Positions 17,379 to 25,895 are shown, counted from the first letter of the stretch. The stretch: DNA of 64,000 nt from JAWVFM01 sp963823245 (GCA_963823245.1 CAWGKQ010000007.1:1-64000), one strand, 5' to 3'. Translations and numbers: made by a program. Notes: generated by a model not told the origin, from the sequence alone.

Positions 17379-17753
17379 GGCGGGGGTGGGATCCCGGTGG
17401 TCAAGGCCGACGGCCGGCTGCACGGCGTCGAGGCCGTGATCGACAAGGACCTCGCGGCCGCGCTCCTGGCGGCGGAGCTGGGGGCCGATGCGCTCCTGCT
17501 CCTGACCGACGTGCCGGCGGTGGAGGCCGACTGGGGCACGTCGCGAGCGCACGCTCTGCGAGAGGCGAGCGTCGCCGACCTTCGCGGGATGGGCCTCGCG
17601 TCGGGATCGATGGGCCCGAAGGCCGAGGCCGCCTGCCGGTTCGTCGAGCGCACCGGCCGGTTCGCGGGCATCGGCGCGCTCGGCGACGCCGCGGGCATCC
17701 AGCGCGGCGAGCGCGGCACCCACGTCGTAGCGTCTGGTACAGCCGCACGATGA
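17085..17753 (+). CDS. Chimeric gene: N-terminus of MBL-like protein fused to C-terminus of carbamate kinase
   Basis: An uninterrupted 222-aa frame. Residues 1-98 (MATVALLDRLQGHARNGLDL to TPSQIVL) match the N-terminus of the MBL-like protein at 18723. Residues 99-222 (GGGGIPVVKADGRLHG to the end) match the C-terminus of carbamate kinase at 14000. The junction is at 17378/17379. The product lacks both the metal-binding half of the MBL fold and the N-terminal half of carbamate kinase, so catalysis by either route is unlikely. Both parts have diverged from their sources but stay in frame. Its stop overlaps the arginase-family ATG (ATGA), so it may act as a translated leader for that gene. Confidence 0.8.
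   Translation: MATVALLDRLQGHARNGLDLAMAAWPQFIRPLALELASHRPIREVLPGVHHWTAIHPRIRVPVDSLYIEPARVVVDPLVPREDLEWFEGRATPSQIVLGGGGIPVVKADGRLHGVEAVIDKDLAAALLAAELGADALLLLTDVPAVEADWGTSRAHALREASVADLRGMGLASGSMGPKAEAACRFVERTGRFAGIGALGDAAGIQRGERGTHVVASGTAAR
17379..17736 (+). repeat. Direct repeat A, copy 2 (3' part of carbamate kinase)
   Basis: Gap-free match to 14545-14902; the divergence at scattered positions (for example GAG/GAC for ELRG versus DLRG) shows it is not an exact assembly duplicate. Confidence 0.85.
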
Positions 17754-18649
17754 ACGGACGCCTCGGCTTGATCGGTGTCCCGACGAGTGCCGGCGCCTTC
17801 GCACCGGGGCAGGAGGAGGCCCCAGCCGCGTTGCGGAAGGCTGGATTGATCGAGCTGCTTCGCGGTGCCGCAGTGGAGGTGCGCGACCGCGGCGACTGCG
17901 ACCTTTGGCGCTGGCGACCCGACCGCGAGAACCGGCTCGCGCAGAACCTCGTCAACGTCGTTGAGATCGTCCGTGAGACCGCGCGCCGCGTCGCCGAGGC
18001 GGCCGGCGACGGCGAGGCGACGCTGGTGCTCGGTGGCGACTGTACGGTCGGGATCGGAACGGTGGCCGGGCGCGTCGAGCGCGGTGACCGCCCCGGCCTC
18101 GTCTACTTCGACACGCACGCCGACCTGAATGTCCCCGAGAGCGTTCGGCCCGGCGCGCTGGACTGGATGGGATTGGCGCACATGCTGGGCGAGGACGGTG
18201 CCTGCCGCGAGCTCGTCGAGGTTGGACCGAGGGCGCCACTGCTGGAGCCGGACCAGGTCGTCCTCCTCGGCTGGGGTCCTGACCAGGCGACGTCGCGTGA
18301 GCGGGACGCGATCGAGCGTCTCGCCATCGACGTGGTTCCGGCTGAGGAGGTGAGCGGCGACCCGGCCGCCGCCGCCGCTCGCGCGCTAAACGCTCTCGAG
18401 GCTCGCTCCGATTGCCTCCTCGTTCACTTCGATGTCGACGTCATCGATTTCACCGATACGCCGCTCTCTGAGAACACCGGCCGCAACGAGGGAATCTCAT
18501 ACGAGGACGCAATGCGGGCTCTCAGCGTCTTACTTCACTCGCCCCGCCTCGCCGGCATCACGATCACAGAGCTGAATCCCGCCCACGTTGAGGAAGGCGC
18601 CGGCGCCATCGAGCAGTTGACGCGGGACCTGGCGAGCGCGCTCGCCTAA
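17750..18649 (+). CDS. Arginase/agmatinase-family ureohydrolase
   Basis: Intact 299-aa protein beginning MNGRLGLIGVPTSAGAFAPG. Metal-binding motifs of the family are present: LVLGGDCTVGIG (GGDC in place of GGDH), YFDTHADLNVPE (D.HAD) and LLVHFDVDVIDFTDTP (D.D). The Mn site is therefore nearly complete. Family members hydrolyse arginine, agmatine, formiminoglutamate or guanidino acids to release urea or formamide. The location beside carbamate kinase-derived sequence suggests nitrogen/arginine metabolism; the substrate cannot be read. ATG overlaps the stop of the chimeric gene. Confidence 0.85.
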   Translation: MNGRLGLIGVPTSAGAFAPGQEEAPAALRKAGLIELLRGAAVEVRDRGDCDLWRWRPDRENRLAQNLVNVVEIVRETARRVAEAAGDGEATLVLGGDCTVGIGTVAGRVERGDRPGLVYFDTHADLNVPESVRPGALDWMGLAHMLGEDGACRELVEVGPRAPLLEPDQVVLLGWGPDQATSRERDAIERLAIDVVPAEEVSGDPAAAAARALNALEARSDCLLVHFDVDVIDFTDTPLSENTGRNEGISYEDAMRALSVLLHSPRLAGITITELNPAHVEEGAGAIEQLTRDLASALA

Positions 18650-18716
18650 GTGGTGAATGCCAACCCGCCGTGGGGCCTGTACCAGCTACGGCGCGGCGAG
18701 AAGCCGTCCGCGCCCG

Positions 18717-19016
18717 GCTAGGGTGCCCACGATCGCGGTGCTCGATCGCCTTCAAAGCCACGCTCGCAACGGCCTCGACCTCGCCATGGCGGCGTGGCCG
18801 CAGTTCATCCGCCCGCTCGCGCTCGAGCTCGCCTCGCACCGCCCGATCCGGGAGGTGCTCCCGGGTGTCCACCACTGGACGGCGATCCACCCGCGAATCA
18901 GGGTCCCCGTCGACTCGCTCTACATCGAGCCGGCACGGGTCGTCGTCGACCCGCTGGTGCCGCGGGAGGGCCTCGAGTGGTTCGAGGGGCGGGCGACGCC
19001 GAGCCAGATCGTCCTC
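18717..19016 (+). repeat. Direct repeat B, copy 2 (5' part of MBL-like gene)
   Basis: Parent copy of 17079-17378; after 19016 the two sequences share nothing, marking the recombination junction. Confidence 0.85.
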
Positions 19017-19451
19017 ACCAACCGCCACCACCTCCGCCACGCCGAGCGCTACTCGGAGGCCTTCGGCTGCCCGATCCGCTGCGTCGAGGTGGGCCTGCAC
19101 GAGTTCGAGCGCGGCCCGAAGGTGGAGGGCTTCGCCTTCGGCGAGGAGCTCGCGCCTGGGGTGACCGCGCACCAGCTGGGAGTCATCTGCCCGGACGACA
19201 CGACGCTCGAGATCCGGACCGCCGACGGGGGCGCGCTCGCGTTCGCCGACGGCATCACCCGCCCGCGCGGTGGCGGCCTCGGCTTCGTGCCCGGATACCT
19301 GATGGGCGACGATCCCGCGGCCGTGCGGAACGGGCTGCGGGAGTCGCTTCGGGGGCTGCTGGAGCTCGACTTCGACAGCCTTCTGTTCGCGCACGGCGAG
19401 CCGCTGATCGGCGGCGGCAAGGCCGCCCTGCGCGAGTTCGCGACGCGGTGA
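18723..19451 (+). CDS. Metallo-beta-lactamase-fold-like protein
   Basis: Intact frame of 242 aa from GTG 18723 (MPTIAVLDRLQSHARNGLDL). The N-terminal 98 residues carry HHWTAIHPRIRVPVDSLYIE and TPSQIVL. Then TNRHHLRHAERYSEAFGCPI corresponds to the position of the MBL HxHxDH motif, here N-R-H-H-L-R-H, a partly changed metal site. LIFAHGEP-like LLFAHGEPLIGGGKAALREF near the end fits the last MBL histidine. Probably a hydrolase-fold protein with altered or lost metal binding. Its 5' part is duplicated in the chimera upstream. Confidence 0.65.
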   Translation: MPTIAVLDRLQSHARNGLDLAMAAWPQFIRPLALELASHRPIREVLPGVHHWTAIHPRIRVPVDSLYIEPARVVVDPLVPREGLEWFEGRATPSQIVLTNRHHLRHAERYSEAFGCPIRCVEVGLHEFERGPKVEGFAFGEELAPGVTAHQLGVICPDDTTLEIRTADGGALAFADGITRPRGGGLGFVPGYLMGDDPAAVRNGLRESLRGLLELDFDSLLFAHGEPLIGGGKAALREFATR

Positions 19452-19516
19452 TCAACCGGACACGTGGAGCCGCTTCGAAGGCTCTCCACGGACCGCCCAG
19501 GCTCCTGCAAGCTGTG

Positions 19517-19726
19517 TCAGGCCCGCGCGACGCCGGCGCCCCCCATCGCCTGTCGCTTACCTCGATCACCTCGGGAGGGCGGCCAGAACCGCAGGCGCTC
19601 GTGTCGGTCGCCGTGAGAGAGGAGCAACAGCTCGGAGCCGCACCGAGGGCATCGTCTTGGATCGCCGTTCCGGGCGGCGTGCATCGCGAGGCGTCGACCG
19701 CAGTGGTGACAGGCCAGTAGATCCAT
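19517..19726 (-). CDS. Small zinc-ribbon protein, 69 aa
   Basis: MDLLACHHCGRRLAMHAARN followed by CPRCGSELLLLSHGD gives two CxxC knuckles 18 residues apart, a rubredoxin-like zinc ribbon. AAAGGA lies about 7 nt before the ATG. Function unknown; probably nucleic-acid or metal binding. Confidence 0.6.
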   Translation of the reverse strand: MDLLACHHCGRRLAMHAARNGDPRRCPRCGSELLLLSHGDRHERLRFWPPSRGDRGKRQAMGGAGVARA

Positions 19727-19910
19727 CCTGCGTCCTTTCGTCTAGGTAGCTGTGGGACCAACCAACCACATTCATACGACCGCGCTGTGAGCCATCTCTA
19801 AGTAGGGTCTCTCGGCGCGCTAAAAGAACTCGAAGAGCGTTCTTCACCAGCGCACGAACAGAGATCCGTGCGATGACGCTGGTGATTCCCGAGCGACGGT
19901 GAGCCCGGGT

Positions 19911-21305
19911 CTACGCGACCCCCGCCACCTCGCGCAATTCATCGATCGACTCGACGAGCCCGCGCTCGAGCACGTCGAGGTCCGGCACCGCGTCGCGGTC
20001 GGCGTTGATGCCGAAGACCATCTCGCCGTCGTAGCTCGTGATCGCCATCCCGACCGCGTGGTTGGCGAAGATCGGTACCAGGGGGAAGATGTGGCGCAGG
20101 GGCGCGCCGAGCGCGTAGAGGGTGGTCGGCGAGCCGGGGACGTTGGTGATCGTGACGTTGAAGAGGCGGGGCGAGAGCGAGAGCCGGCCGACGGCTGCGT
20201 GCAGCACCGGCGGCGCGAGGCCGGCGAGGTCCACCACGGCCGCGGCGCCCGCGGCCTGGTCGCTGTGCTTGAGCGACTCGGCCGCCTCCACGGTCTGCCG
20301 GTAGCGCTCGCGCGGGTCGGGCTCGGCCGCCGGCAGCTCGACGAACAGCGAGCTGACTCGGTTGCCGAGCGCGAGGCTCTCGCCGGCCTGCCGCATGCTC
20401 ACGGGCACCATCGCCCGGATTCCGGCGAGGTCGGGCTCCTCGCCTCGCTCACGTAGCAGCGCTCGCAGCGCCCCCGCGGAAACAGCCAGGACGACGTCGT
20501 TGACAGTCCCGCCGAGCTCGTTCTTGATCGCCTTGAAGTCGCCGAGCGGGACCGAGACCTCGGCGAGGCGGCGGTGGGCCGTGATCGGAACGTTGAGACT
20601 CGTCTTCGGGGCGCCGCGCAGCTCGTCCTTGACCAGGAGCTCGGCCACCCCGCGCGAGCGGGAGAAGAGGTCCTTGACCTTCCCCGGGTGGAGGGCGAGG
20701 TCGACGCCCGCCTTCGCGCCGTGGGCGAGCGTCGACAGCGGGTTCGTCGATCCGCCGTTGTGGTCGGGCGGCGGCCCCATCATCTCGAGGATCCCCTTCG
20801 AGTCGGGAGCGGGCTCCGGCTCGGGGTCGAGGATCAACCCGGTGACCGACACGCCGCTGATCCCGTCGACGAGGCAGTGGTGGATCTTCACGGCGATCGC
20901 CCAGCGCCCGTCCTCGAGGCCCTCGAGCAGCACCATCTTCCACATCGGGTGCGCCCGCTCGAGCCGGTGCGAGTAGAAGTCGCCGAGCCAGTCGAGGAGC
21001 TCGGCCCGTCCGCCGGGCTCGGGCAGCGCCGCGCGGCGCACGTGGGCCGCGATGTCGAAGCCGTCGTCGTCGACCCAGTCGGGCCAGCTCAGCCCTCCGG
21101 TGTGCGTCTCGGAGAGGCGGCGGCGAAAGCGGGGGAGGTGCGAGAGGCGGGCGTCGAGGAGCGCCTGAAGCTCCTCGAGCGACGGAGCGCCGCCGCCGGG
21201 CAGCGGGTCGAACACCATCGCCCAGCCGACGTGCATGTGGGAGGACTCGTCGGCCTCCTCCAACTCGAGGAAGGACGCGTCGAGCGGGGTCAGGTGGTCC
21301 GTCAC
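19911..21305 (-). CDS. Wax ester synthase/diacylglycerol acyltransferase (WS/DGAT)
   Basis: Intact, about 464 aa from GTG 21305 (MTDHLTPLDASFLELEEADE). The catalytic motif HHCLVDG is at residues 142-148, and the C-terminal part has NVTITNVPGSPTTLYALGAP, a conserved block of actinobacterial WS/DGATs. The enzyme joins acyl-CoA to long-chain alcohols or diacylglycerol to make storage lipid. The start was chosen where family similarity begins. It is divergent from a second WS/DGAT 42 nt away, so both share one promoter region. Confidence 0.9.
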   Translation of the reverse strand: MTDHLTPLDASFLELEEADESSHMHVGWAMVFDPLPGGGAPSLEELQALLDARLSHLPRFRRRLSETHTGGLSWPDWVDDDGFDIAAHVRRAALPEPGGRAELLDWLGDFYSHRLERAHPMWKMVLLEGLEDGRWAIAVKIHHCLVDGISGVSVTGLILDPEPEPAPDSKGILEMMGPPPDHNGGSTNPLSTLAHGAKAGVDLALHPGKVKDLFSRSRGVAELLVKDELRGAPKTSLNVPITAHRRLAEVSVPLGDFKAIKNELGGTVNDVVLAVSAGALRALLRERGEEPDLAGIRAMVPVSMRQAGESLALGNRVSSLFVELPAAEPDPRERYRQTVEAAESLKHSDQAAGAAAVVDLAGLAPPVLHAAVGRLSLSPRLFNVTITNVPGSPTTLYALGAPLRHIFPLVPIFANHAVGMAITSYDGEMVFGINADRDAVPDLDVLERGLVESIDELREVAGVA

Positions 21306-21335
21306 CGTCTCGTGGACCGTACTCCCATCACGGCC

Positions 21336-21341
21336 TATGCT
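21336..21341 (+). promoter_or_regulatory. -10-like hexamer for the plus-strand WS/DGAT
   Basis: TATGCT lies 6 nt before ATG 21348, the spacing of a leaderless actinobacterial promoter. It sits within the 42-bp divergent region of the two WS/DGAT genes. Confidence 0.45.
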
Positions 21342-21347
21342 GGGGCC

Positions 21348-22745
21348 ATGGCCACTGCGCATGGAATGTCGCGGGCCGATGCAGCCTGGCTGCATATGGA
21401 TCAGCCGACGAACCTGATGGTGATCACGTCGGCGATGTGGTTCGACGAGCCGGTCGACTGGGACCGCGTGCGCGAGGTCGTCCGCACCCGCCTCGTCGAC
21501 CGCTACCCGCGCTTTCGCCAGCGGGTCGTCGAGGGTCGCGGCCCGCTGACCGGCCCCCACTGGGAGGACGATCCGCACTTCGACCTCGACCTGCACCTGC
21601 ACCACGTGGCGCTTCCGGCGCCGGGCGACCAGGCGGCGCTCGAGGCGCTCCTTGCCGATCAGCTCGCGAAGCCGCTCGACCGCTCGAAGCCGCTCTGGCA
21701 CTTCCACCTCGTCGACAACTACGGCGAGGGGGCGGCGATCGTCGGGCGCATCCACCATTGCATCGCCGACGGGATCGCCCTCTCCAGGGTGATGTTGTCG
21801 CTGACCGACGAGGCGCCCGACGCCGGGATCGCCGTGGAGGCGAATGGCGACGGTCGGAGCGACGGCGGACCGGGCATCGTCGGTGCGCTGCTGGCGCCCG
21901 CCCGCGGCGCCCTGGCTGCCGCACGCGGGGTCGCGGGGGCGGTTGTGCACGAGGCGGTGGAGGTAGTCCGGGACCCCTCGGAGCTCCGCGATCTGGCCGC
22001 CACGGCACGCGATGACGCGGCGGCGCTGGCCAAGGTCATCCTGCCGAACCCCGAGGTGCCGAGCGCGCTCAAGGGCGAGCTCGGGGTCGCCGACCGCGTC
22101 GCGTGGTCGGCGCCGATCCCGCTCGAGGACGTGAAGGCGTTCGGCCACGCCCACGAGGCGACTGTGAACGACGTGATCGTCACCGCCGTGGCCGGGGCCT
22201 TTCGGCGATACCTGCGGGCCCGCGAGAGCCCGGTCGACGAGCTCACCGCCATCGTCCCCTTCAACCTGCGCCCGCTCGACAAGCCGCTTCCGGCCGACCT
22301 CGGAAACCGGTTCGGGCTCGTCTCCCTGCGCCTGCCGGTGGGGATGGGCGACCGCCGCGCGCGGCTGCGCGAGGTCCATGAGCGGATGGAGGAGATCAAG
22401 CACTCACCCGAGGGCGCCATCTCCTACGGGGTGCTCGAGGCGATCGGGACCACGCCGGTGGAGGTCGAAAAGCGCCTCGTCGACCTCTTCTCGTCGGGAG
22501 GAACGGCGGTCGTCACCAATGTCCCCGGCCCGCGCGAGCCCGTCTACCTGGCCGGGACGCCGATGAGCGGCGTGCTCGTCTGGGCGCCCTGCTCGGGCAG
22601 CGTGTCGATGAGCATCTCGATCTTCAGCTACGCCGGCGCGCTGACGGTCGGCGTGATGGCCGACGCCGGACTCGTTCCCGATCCCGAGCGGATCATCGAG
22701 GCCTTCGAGCGCGAGGTCGAGGCGCTCATGCGGCTGAAGGCCTGA
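21348..22745 (+). CDS. Wax ester synthase/diacylglycerol acyltransferase (WS/DGAT), second copy
   Basis: Intact, 465 aa (MATAHGMSRADAAWLHMDQP). HHCIADG at residues 136-142 is the acyltransferase motif HHxxxDG; TNVPGPREPVYLAGTPMSG is the conserved C-terminal block. It differs strongly from the divergent neighbour, so this is an old paralog pair rather than a recent duplication, possibly with different acceptor preference. A -10-like hexamer 6 nt upstream suggests a leaderless message. Confidence 0.9.
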   Translation: MATAHGMSRADAAWLHMDQPTNLMVITSAMWFDEPVDWDRVREVVRTRLVDRYPRFRQRVVEGRGPLTGPHWEDDPHFDLDLHLHHVALPAPGDQAALEALLADQLAKPLDRSKPLWHFHLVDNYGEGAAIVGRIHHCIADGIALSRVMLSLTDEAPDAGIAVEANGDGRSDGGPGIVGALLAPARGALAAARGVAGAVVHEAVEVVRDPSELRDLAATARDDAAALAKVILPNPEVPSALKGELGVADRVAWSAPIPLEDVKAFGHAHEATVNDVIVTAVAGAFRRYLRARESPVDELTAIVPFNLRPLDKPLPADLGNRFGLVSLRLPVGMGDRRARLREVHERMEEIKHSPEGAISYGVLEAIGTTPVEVEKRLVDLFSSGGTAVVTNVPGPREPVYLAGTPMSGVLVWAPCSGSVSMSISIFSYAGALTVGVMADAGLVPDPERIIEAFEREVEALMRLKA

Positions 22746-22754
22746 AGCCGGCCC

Positions 22755-23347
22755 CTACGTGATGACTCGCTCGAGTCGCTCCACCTCGCCCGCGAACTCC
22801 TCCGCCATCGCGCCCGGGAATCGCTCCAGGTAGATGTCGCGAAGGCTCTGGTAGTACCAGAGCATGTCGGCCGGGCTGGCGTTGAACCGCTTCCAGAGGC
22901 GGTGCTTGTGCTCGCGATAGTCCCGGAGGATGCTGCGGACGTTGTGGAGCTTGTCGGCGAGCGAGACGCGAAGGACCTCGGGCTGGGTGTCGGGGTCGGC
23001 GAGATGGGCGATGTAGCGCTCCTTGCGCGTCCGCCAGTCGGCGTCGCCGCCTTCGTGCGAGCAGCCCTCGACGATGGCGACGACGTGCTCGCCGAACGCC
23101 GCGACCAGCTCCTGAGTCAGCCCGGCGCGGTCACGGTCCTCGATCGCGTCGTGCAGCAGCGCCGCGATCGCCTCGTCCTCTGAGCCGCCGTCCTCGAAGA
23201 CGTAGCCGGCGACGCCGAGCAGGTGGCCGACATACGGCGTGCGCGAGCCCTTTCGTCCTTGTCGCGGTGGAGGTCGACCGCCCAGTCGAGCGCCTTCTCG
23301 AAGCGCGTGGAGAGGACGTAGCTCGGCGGGCGCTCGCTTTTCTTCAT
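22755..23347 (-). CDS. HD-domain phosphohydrolase (RelA/SpoT-HD or MESH1-like), one frameshift
   Basis: MKKSERPPSYVLSTRFEKAL and DWAVDLHRDK open the protein. After a slip near 23245 it reads RTPYVGHLLGVAGYVFEDGG and IAALLHDAIEDRD, the HD signature (H...HD), with VSLADKLHNVRSILRDYREH as the downstream catalytic D. This is the pattern of (p)ppGpp hydrolase-like HD domains. No synthetase or regulatory domain is attached, so it would be a small alarmone hydrolase or a nucleotide phosphohydrolase. About 197 aa. Confidence 0.75.
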
Positions 23348-23397
23348 CAGGGAATCTTCGATTGCGGGACGATCTCGGCCGCCGGGTGGTTGGCCGC

Positions 23398-23889
23398 CTA
23401 CCAGCCTTCGCTGCCCGGCTCGCCCTTGATCGGGCCCTGGATCTCGGCGGTGATCCAGCCGCCGTAGAAGTCGCCGGGCTGCGGCTCGACGCGTTCGTCG
23501 TCGAGGTAGGCGCCGTCGACCCGGCCCGCGTAGAAGGCGATGTGGTCGCGGAGCGACTCGAAGTCCGGCTTCGGGTTCGGGTAGGTCCACGCCGCTCGCG
23601 GGCGGACCCTCTGGCCGACGATCGCGTCGAAGTACGACGCGGTGCCCTTCCACTCGCACTCGGTCGTGCCCTTGGCCGGCCGCAGCGCGTCGGCGCGAAC
23701 ATCTTCGCGCGGCAGATAGACGGTTGGCGCGCCTGCGGTCTCGAGAACTCGAAGCGCGCGGTCGGATGCCGCGATCACCTCGCCGCCCAGCTCGATCCGC
23801 ACGCGCCGATGAAGAGGCTCGACCCGAGGGGGTCGCGGGTAGTCCCAGACGGACTCCACCGGGCGCCCGTTCGCGGCGATGGTGCTCAT
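23398..23889 (-). CDS. DUF427 domain protein
   Basis: Intact 163 aa. Core motifs ELGGEVIAASDRALRVLETA, TVYLPREDVRADALRPAKGT and CEWKGTASYFDA with AFYAGRVDGAYLDDERVEPQ are those of DUF427, a small double-barrel cytoplasmic domain of unknown function common in actinobacteria. The C-terminus ends in a short acidic/Gly tail. Stands alone after the HD gene on the same strand. Confidence 0.85.
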   Translation of the reverse strand: MSTIAANGRPVESVWDYPRPPRVEPLHRRVRIELGGEVIAASDRALRVLETAGAPTVYLPREDVRADALRPAKGTTECEWKGTASYFDAIVGQRVRPRAAWTYPNPKPDFESLRDHIAFYAGRVDGAYLDDERVEPQPGDFYGGWITAEIQGPIKGEPGSEGW

Positions 23890-23936
23890 GGATGGTCAGT
23901 CCGCCGGCGGTCTCAGACGTTTCACCGGTGCCCCGG

Positions 23937-24584
23937 CTACAGCCAGCCCACCACGGGCCCGAAGACGACCGCCAGGGCGACGTTCAAAGCCGCCAGCGCG
24001 CCGACGGCGCGGAACCGCTGCGCGTTCGTCGGCCGGTCATAGACGTAGGCGGCGAAGAGGAAGAACCAGAGGTAGCCGAAGACGAAGATCAGCGGGACGA
24101 AGGGGAAGTTCCACCACCAGTAGTGCCAGTGGAGGTAGTCCCATGCGTTCAAGACCACCTCGATCGCGACCGCGATCAGCGAGTAGAGCAGCGCGATCGC
24201 GAGCCGGTTCGGCATGCCCATGACGCGCTTGTCGCGTTCGGGCGGCAGCGACTTCGCGTAGACGAGGCCGAAGATCGCGAACATGAACGAGGTCTCGATG
24301 TTGAGGCCGATGAGGATCTGGTAGGCGGTCGGGCCGGTCTCGGCCCAGAAGGGCGCCTTGTCGGTCGCGTGGAGGAAGACCGAGTTGAGGATCTCGTTCA
24401 GCCAGTCCGCGAACCAGATCGCGAGGCCGGCGGCAACGATGTCGAAGCGTCGGCGCTCGACCTCGACCGTATAGAGGTAGAAGGTGAGGACGAGGAGGAA
24501 GACGATGTACCACTTGAAATGGCTCGAGTCGCGGAGCATGCGCTCGGCCTCGTGGACGTAGTCGGGCTGATTGGCGAGGAGCAC
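23937..24584 (-). CDS. Multi-pass membrane protein, unknown function
   Basis: Intact 215 aa. Hydrophobic spans begin at WYIVFLLVLTFYLYTVEV, IVAAGLAIWFADWLNEIL, LIGLNIETSFMFAIFGLVYA, LLYSLIAVAIEVVL, FVPLIFVFGYLWFFLFAAYV and VGALAALNVALAVVFGPVV, so about six helices. Trp/His-rich loop WDYLHWHYWWWNFP sits before the fifth helix. The pattern resembles uncharacterised integral membrane proteins of actinobacteria. Followed at the 5' side by another membrane gene. Confidence 0.7.
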   Translation of the reverse strand: MLLANQPDYVHEAERMLRDSSHFKWYIVFLLVLTFYLYTVEVERRRFDIVAAGLAIWFADWLNEILNSVFLHATDKAPFWAETGPTAYQILIGLNIETSFMFAIFGLVYAKSLPPERDKRVMGMPNRLAIALLYSLIAVAIEVVLNAWDYLHWHYWWWNFPFVPLIFVFGYLWFFLFAAYVYDRPTNAQRFRAVGALAALNVALAVVFGPVVGWL

Positions 24585-24596
24585 GATGGCGGTTAC

Positions 24597-25298
24597 CTAC
24601 GTCGGCGGGCCGGGCAGCCCCAGAAGCAGCACAACTGAGAGCACCAGCAGCGCCGCGCCGAGCCCGACCAGGGCGTATCGGCCCCCGCGCGAGGGAAACC
24701 GCGTGCTGATGCCGACGAGGAAGAGAACGCTGGCAAGAAAGACGGTGGTGCGCACGTACTTGTCGGATGTCTCGCCCGCGGCGGCGCCGCGGGCGAAGGC
24801 CGCGTCCGCCTGGTGGTCGAGCGCCTTCGCCCTCGCGAGCCCCGGCTGCCGGTACTGCGGCATGAAGGTGGGGCCTCGAGGGGCATTCGGATTCGTCTCG
24901 GGCTTCGTTCGGCGCCATGCGTCGAAGGCGACACGGAAATCCGGACGGAAGCGGTGCTCCGCCAGGGCCATCGCTTGGCGATTGCCGGCGGAGAATGCGG
25001 CAAACCACGCCTCGAACGTGGAGGAGTCGAAGTTCCGAAGATCGACGGCATTGAGATCCGCCCGGTTCGCCTTCGACCTCGCCGCCGCGGCCTTGGCGAG
25101 GCCCACCCGCGACTCAGTGCTCCATTTCGCCGCGGCGTACCCGGACCAGGCCGCGAGCAGGGCGACGATCGACAGGAGAACCGCCTCCGCGATCGTGACC
25201 AGGCGGTCGTGGCGCTCGTGCGGATCGTGCGGGCCGTGCTCCGTGGCGTGCTCCGCGATCTCCTTGCCGACCTCGCCGGCCGACAGTCCCTCGGGCAT
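24597..25298 (-). CDS. DUF4337-like membrane protein
   Basis: Intact 233 aa. One N-terminal helix (AEAVLLSIVALLAAWSGYAA) is followed by a long Ala/Arg-rich helical segment (KWSTESRVGLAKAAAARSKA) and two C-terminal spans (VFLASVLFLVGIST and YALVGLGAALLVLSVVLLLG). The His-rich N-terminus reads EHATEHGPHDPHERHD. The architecture resembles DUF4337 proteins of unknown function. It ends 12 nt before the next membrane-protein gene, suggesting an operon. Confidence 0.6.
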   Translation of the reverse strand: MPEGLSAGEVGKEIAEHATEHGPHDPHERHDRLVTIAEAVLLSIVALLAAWSGYAAAKWSTESRVGLAKAAAARSKANRADLNAVDLRNFDSSTFEAWFAAFSAGNRQAMALAEHRFRPDFRVAFDAWRRTKPETNPNAPRGPTFMPQYRQPGLARAKALDHQADAAFARGAAAGETSDKYVRTTVFLASVLFLVGISTRFPSRGGRYALVGLGAALLVLSVVLLLGLPGPPT

Positions 25299-25331
25299 GC
25301 GGCGGAACCTACCGCCCTGGTCGCCGGCGTC

Positions 25332-25895
25332 CTAGCCGAGCGTCTCCGCCGCCCGCCGGACCCTGCGCATCGCCCAGCCGAGGGCGACCATGCCGATGCC
25401 GTTGAGGATGAACCCGATCCCGACCAGGACGGCGAGCGTGGCGTAGCCGATGCTGGGGTCGGCGACGATCGCGATGCCGGCGATCAGCTCGAGGATCCCG
25501 ACGAAGGCGTACCACCCGCGGTGCTCGGGCTCCTCGAAGGCGGCCGCGAAGCGGATCACGCCGACGGCGATCAGCCAGATGCCGATCAGCAGCGCGATCG
25601 CAGTGACACCGCCGATCGGGTGGCGGATCAGGAGCACGCCGACGATCGCGGTGAGGACCCCGAGCAGGGCCATCATCCCGCGGTTGCGGGTCTCGCGCAT
25701 GAACGAGCTCACCAGCTCGAGGATGCCGTCGGCGAGCAGGAAGATGCCGACGATCACGGCGAGGGTGGCGAGGCTGTTGGACGGCTTGAAGAGGACGACC
25801 ACCCCAGCGACCACGCTGAGGAGCCCGACGAAAACGAGGAGCGACCAGCCCCAGGTCAGCTCCCTGACCTGCGCTTCACGAGTCGAGGCGACCAT
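25332..25895 (-). CDS. HdeD-family (DUF308) membrane protein
   Basis: Intact 187 aa with six hydrophobic spans arranged as three repeats, each ending in a VGIxLLxDGI-like turn (VGIFLLADGILELVSSFM, IGIWLIAVGVIRFAAAF, VGIGFILNGIGMVALGW). HdeD proteins are inner-membrane proteins linked with acid resistance in enterobacteria; in actinobacteria the role is unknown. GGAGG lies 8-12 nt before the ATG at 25895. Confidence 0.85.
   Translation of the reverse strand: MVASTREAQVRELTWGWSLLVFVGLLSVVAGVVVLFKPSNSLATLAVIVGIFLLADGILELVSSFMRETRNRGMMALLGVLTAIVGVLLIRHPIGGVTAIALLIGIWLIAVGVIRFAAAFEEPEHRGWYAFVGILELIAGIAIVADPSIGYATLAVLVGIGFILNGIGMVALGWAMRRVRRAAETLG

Noticed and set aside
20574..21347. Upstream extension of the plus-strand WS/DGAT frame to 723 codons
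   Set aside because: It is the shadow of the minus-strand WS/DGAT; the family N-terminus begins at ATG 21348.
21306..22403. Upstream extension of the minus-strand WS/DGAT frame to 830 codons
   Set aside because: It lies antisense to the other WS/DGAT and contains no family sequence before 21305.
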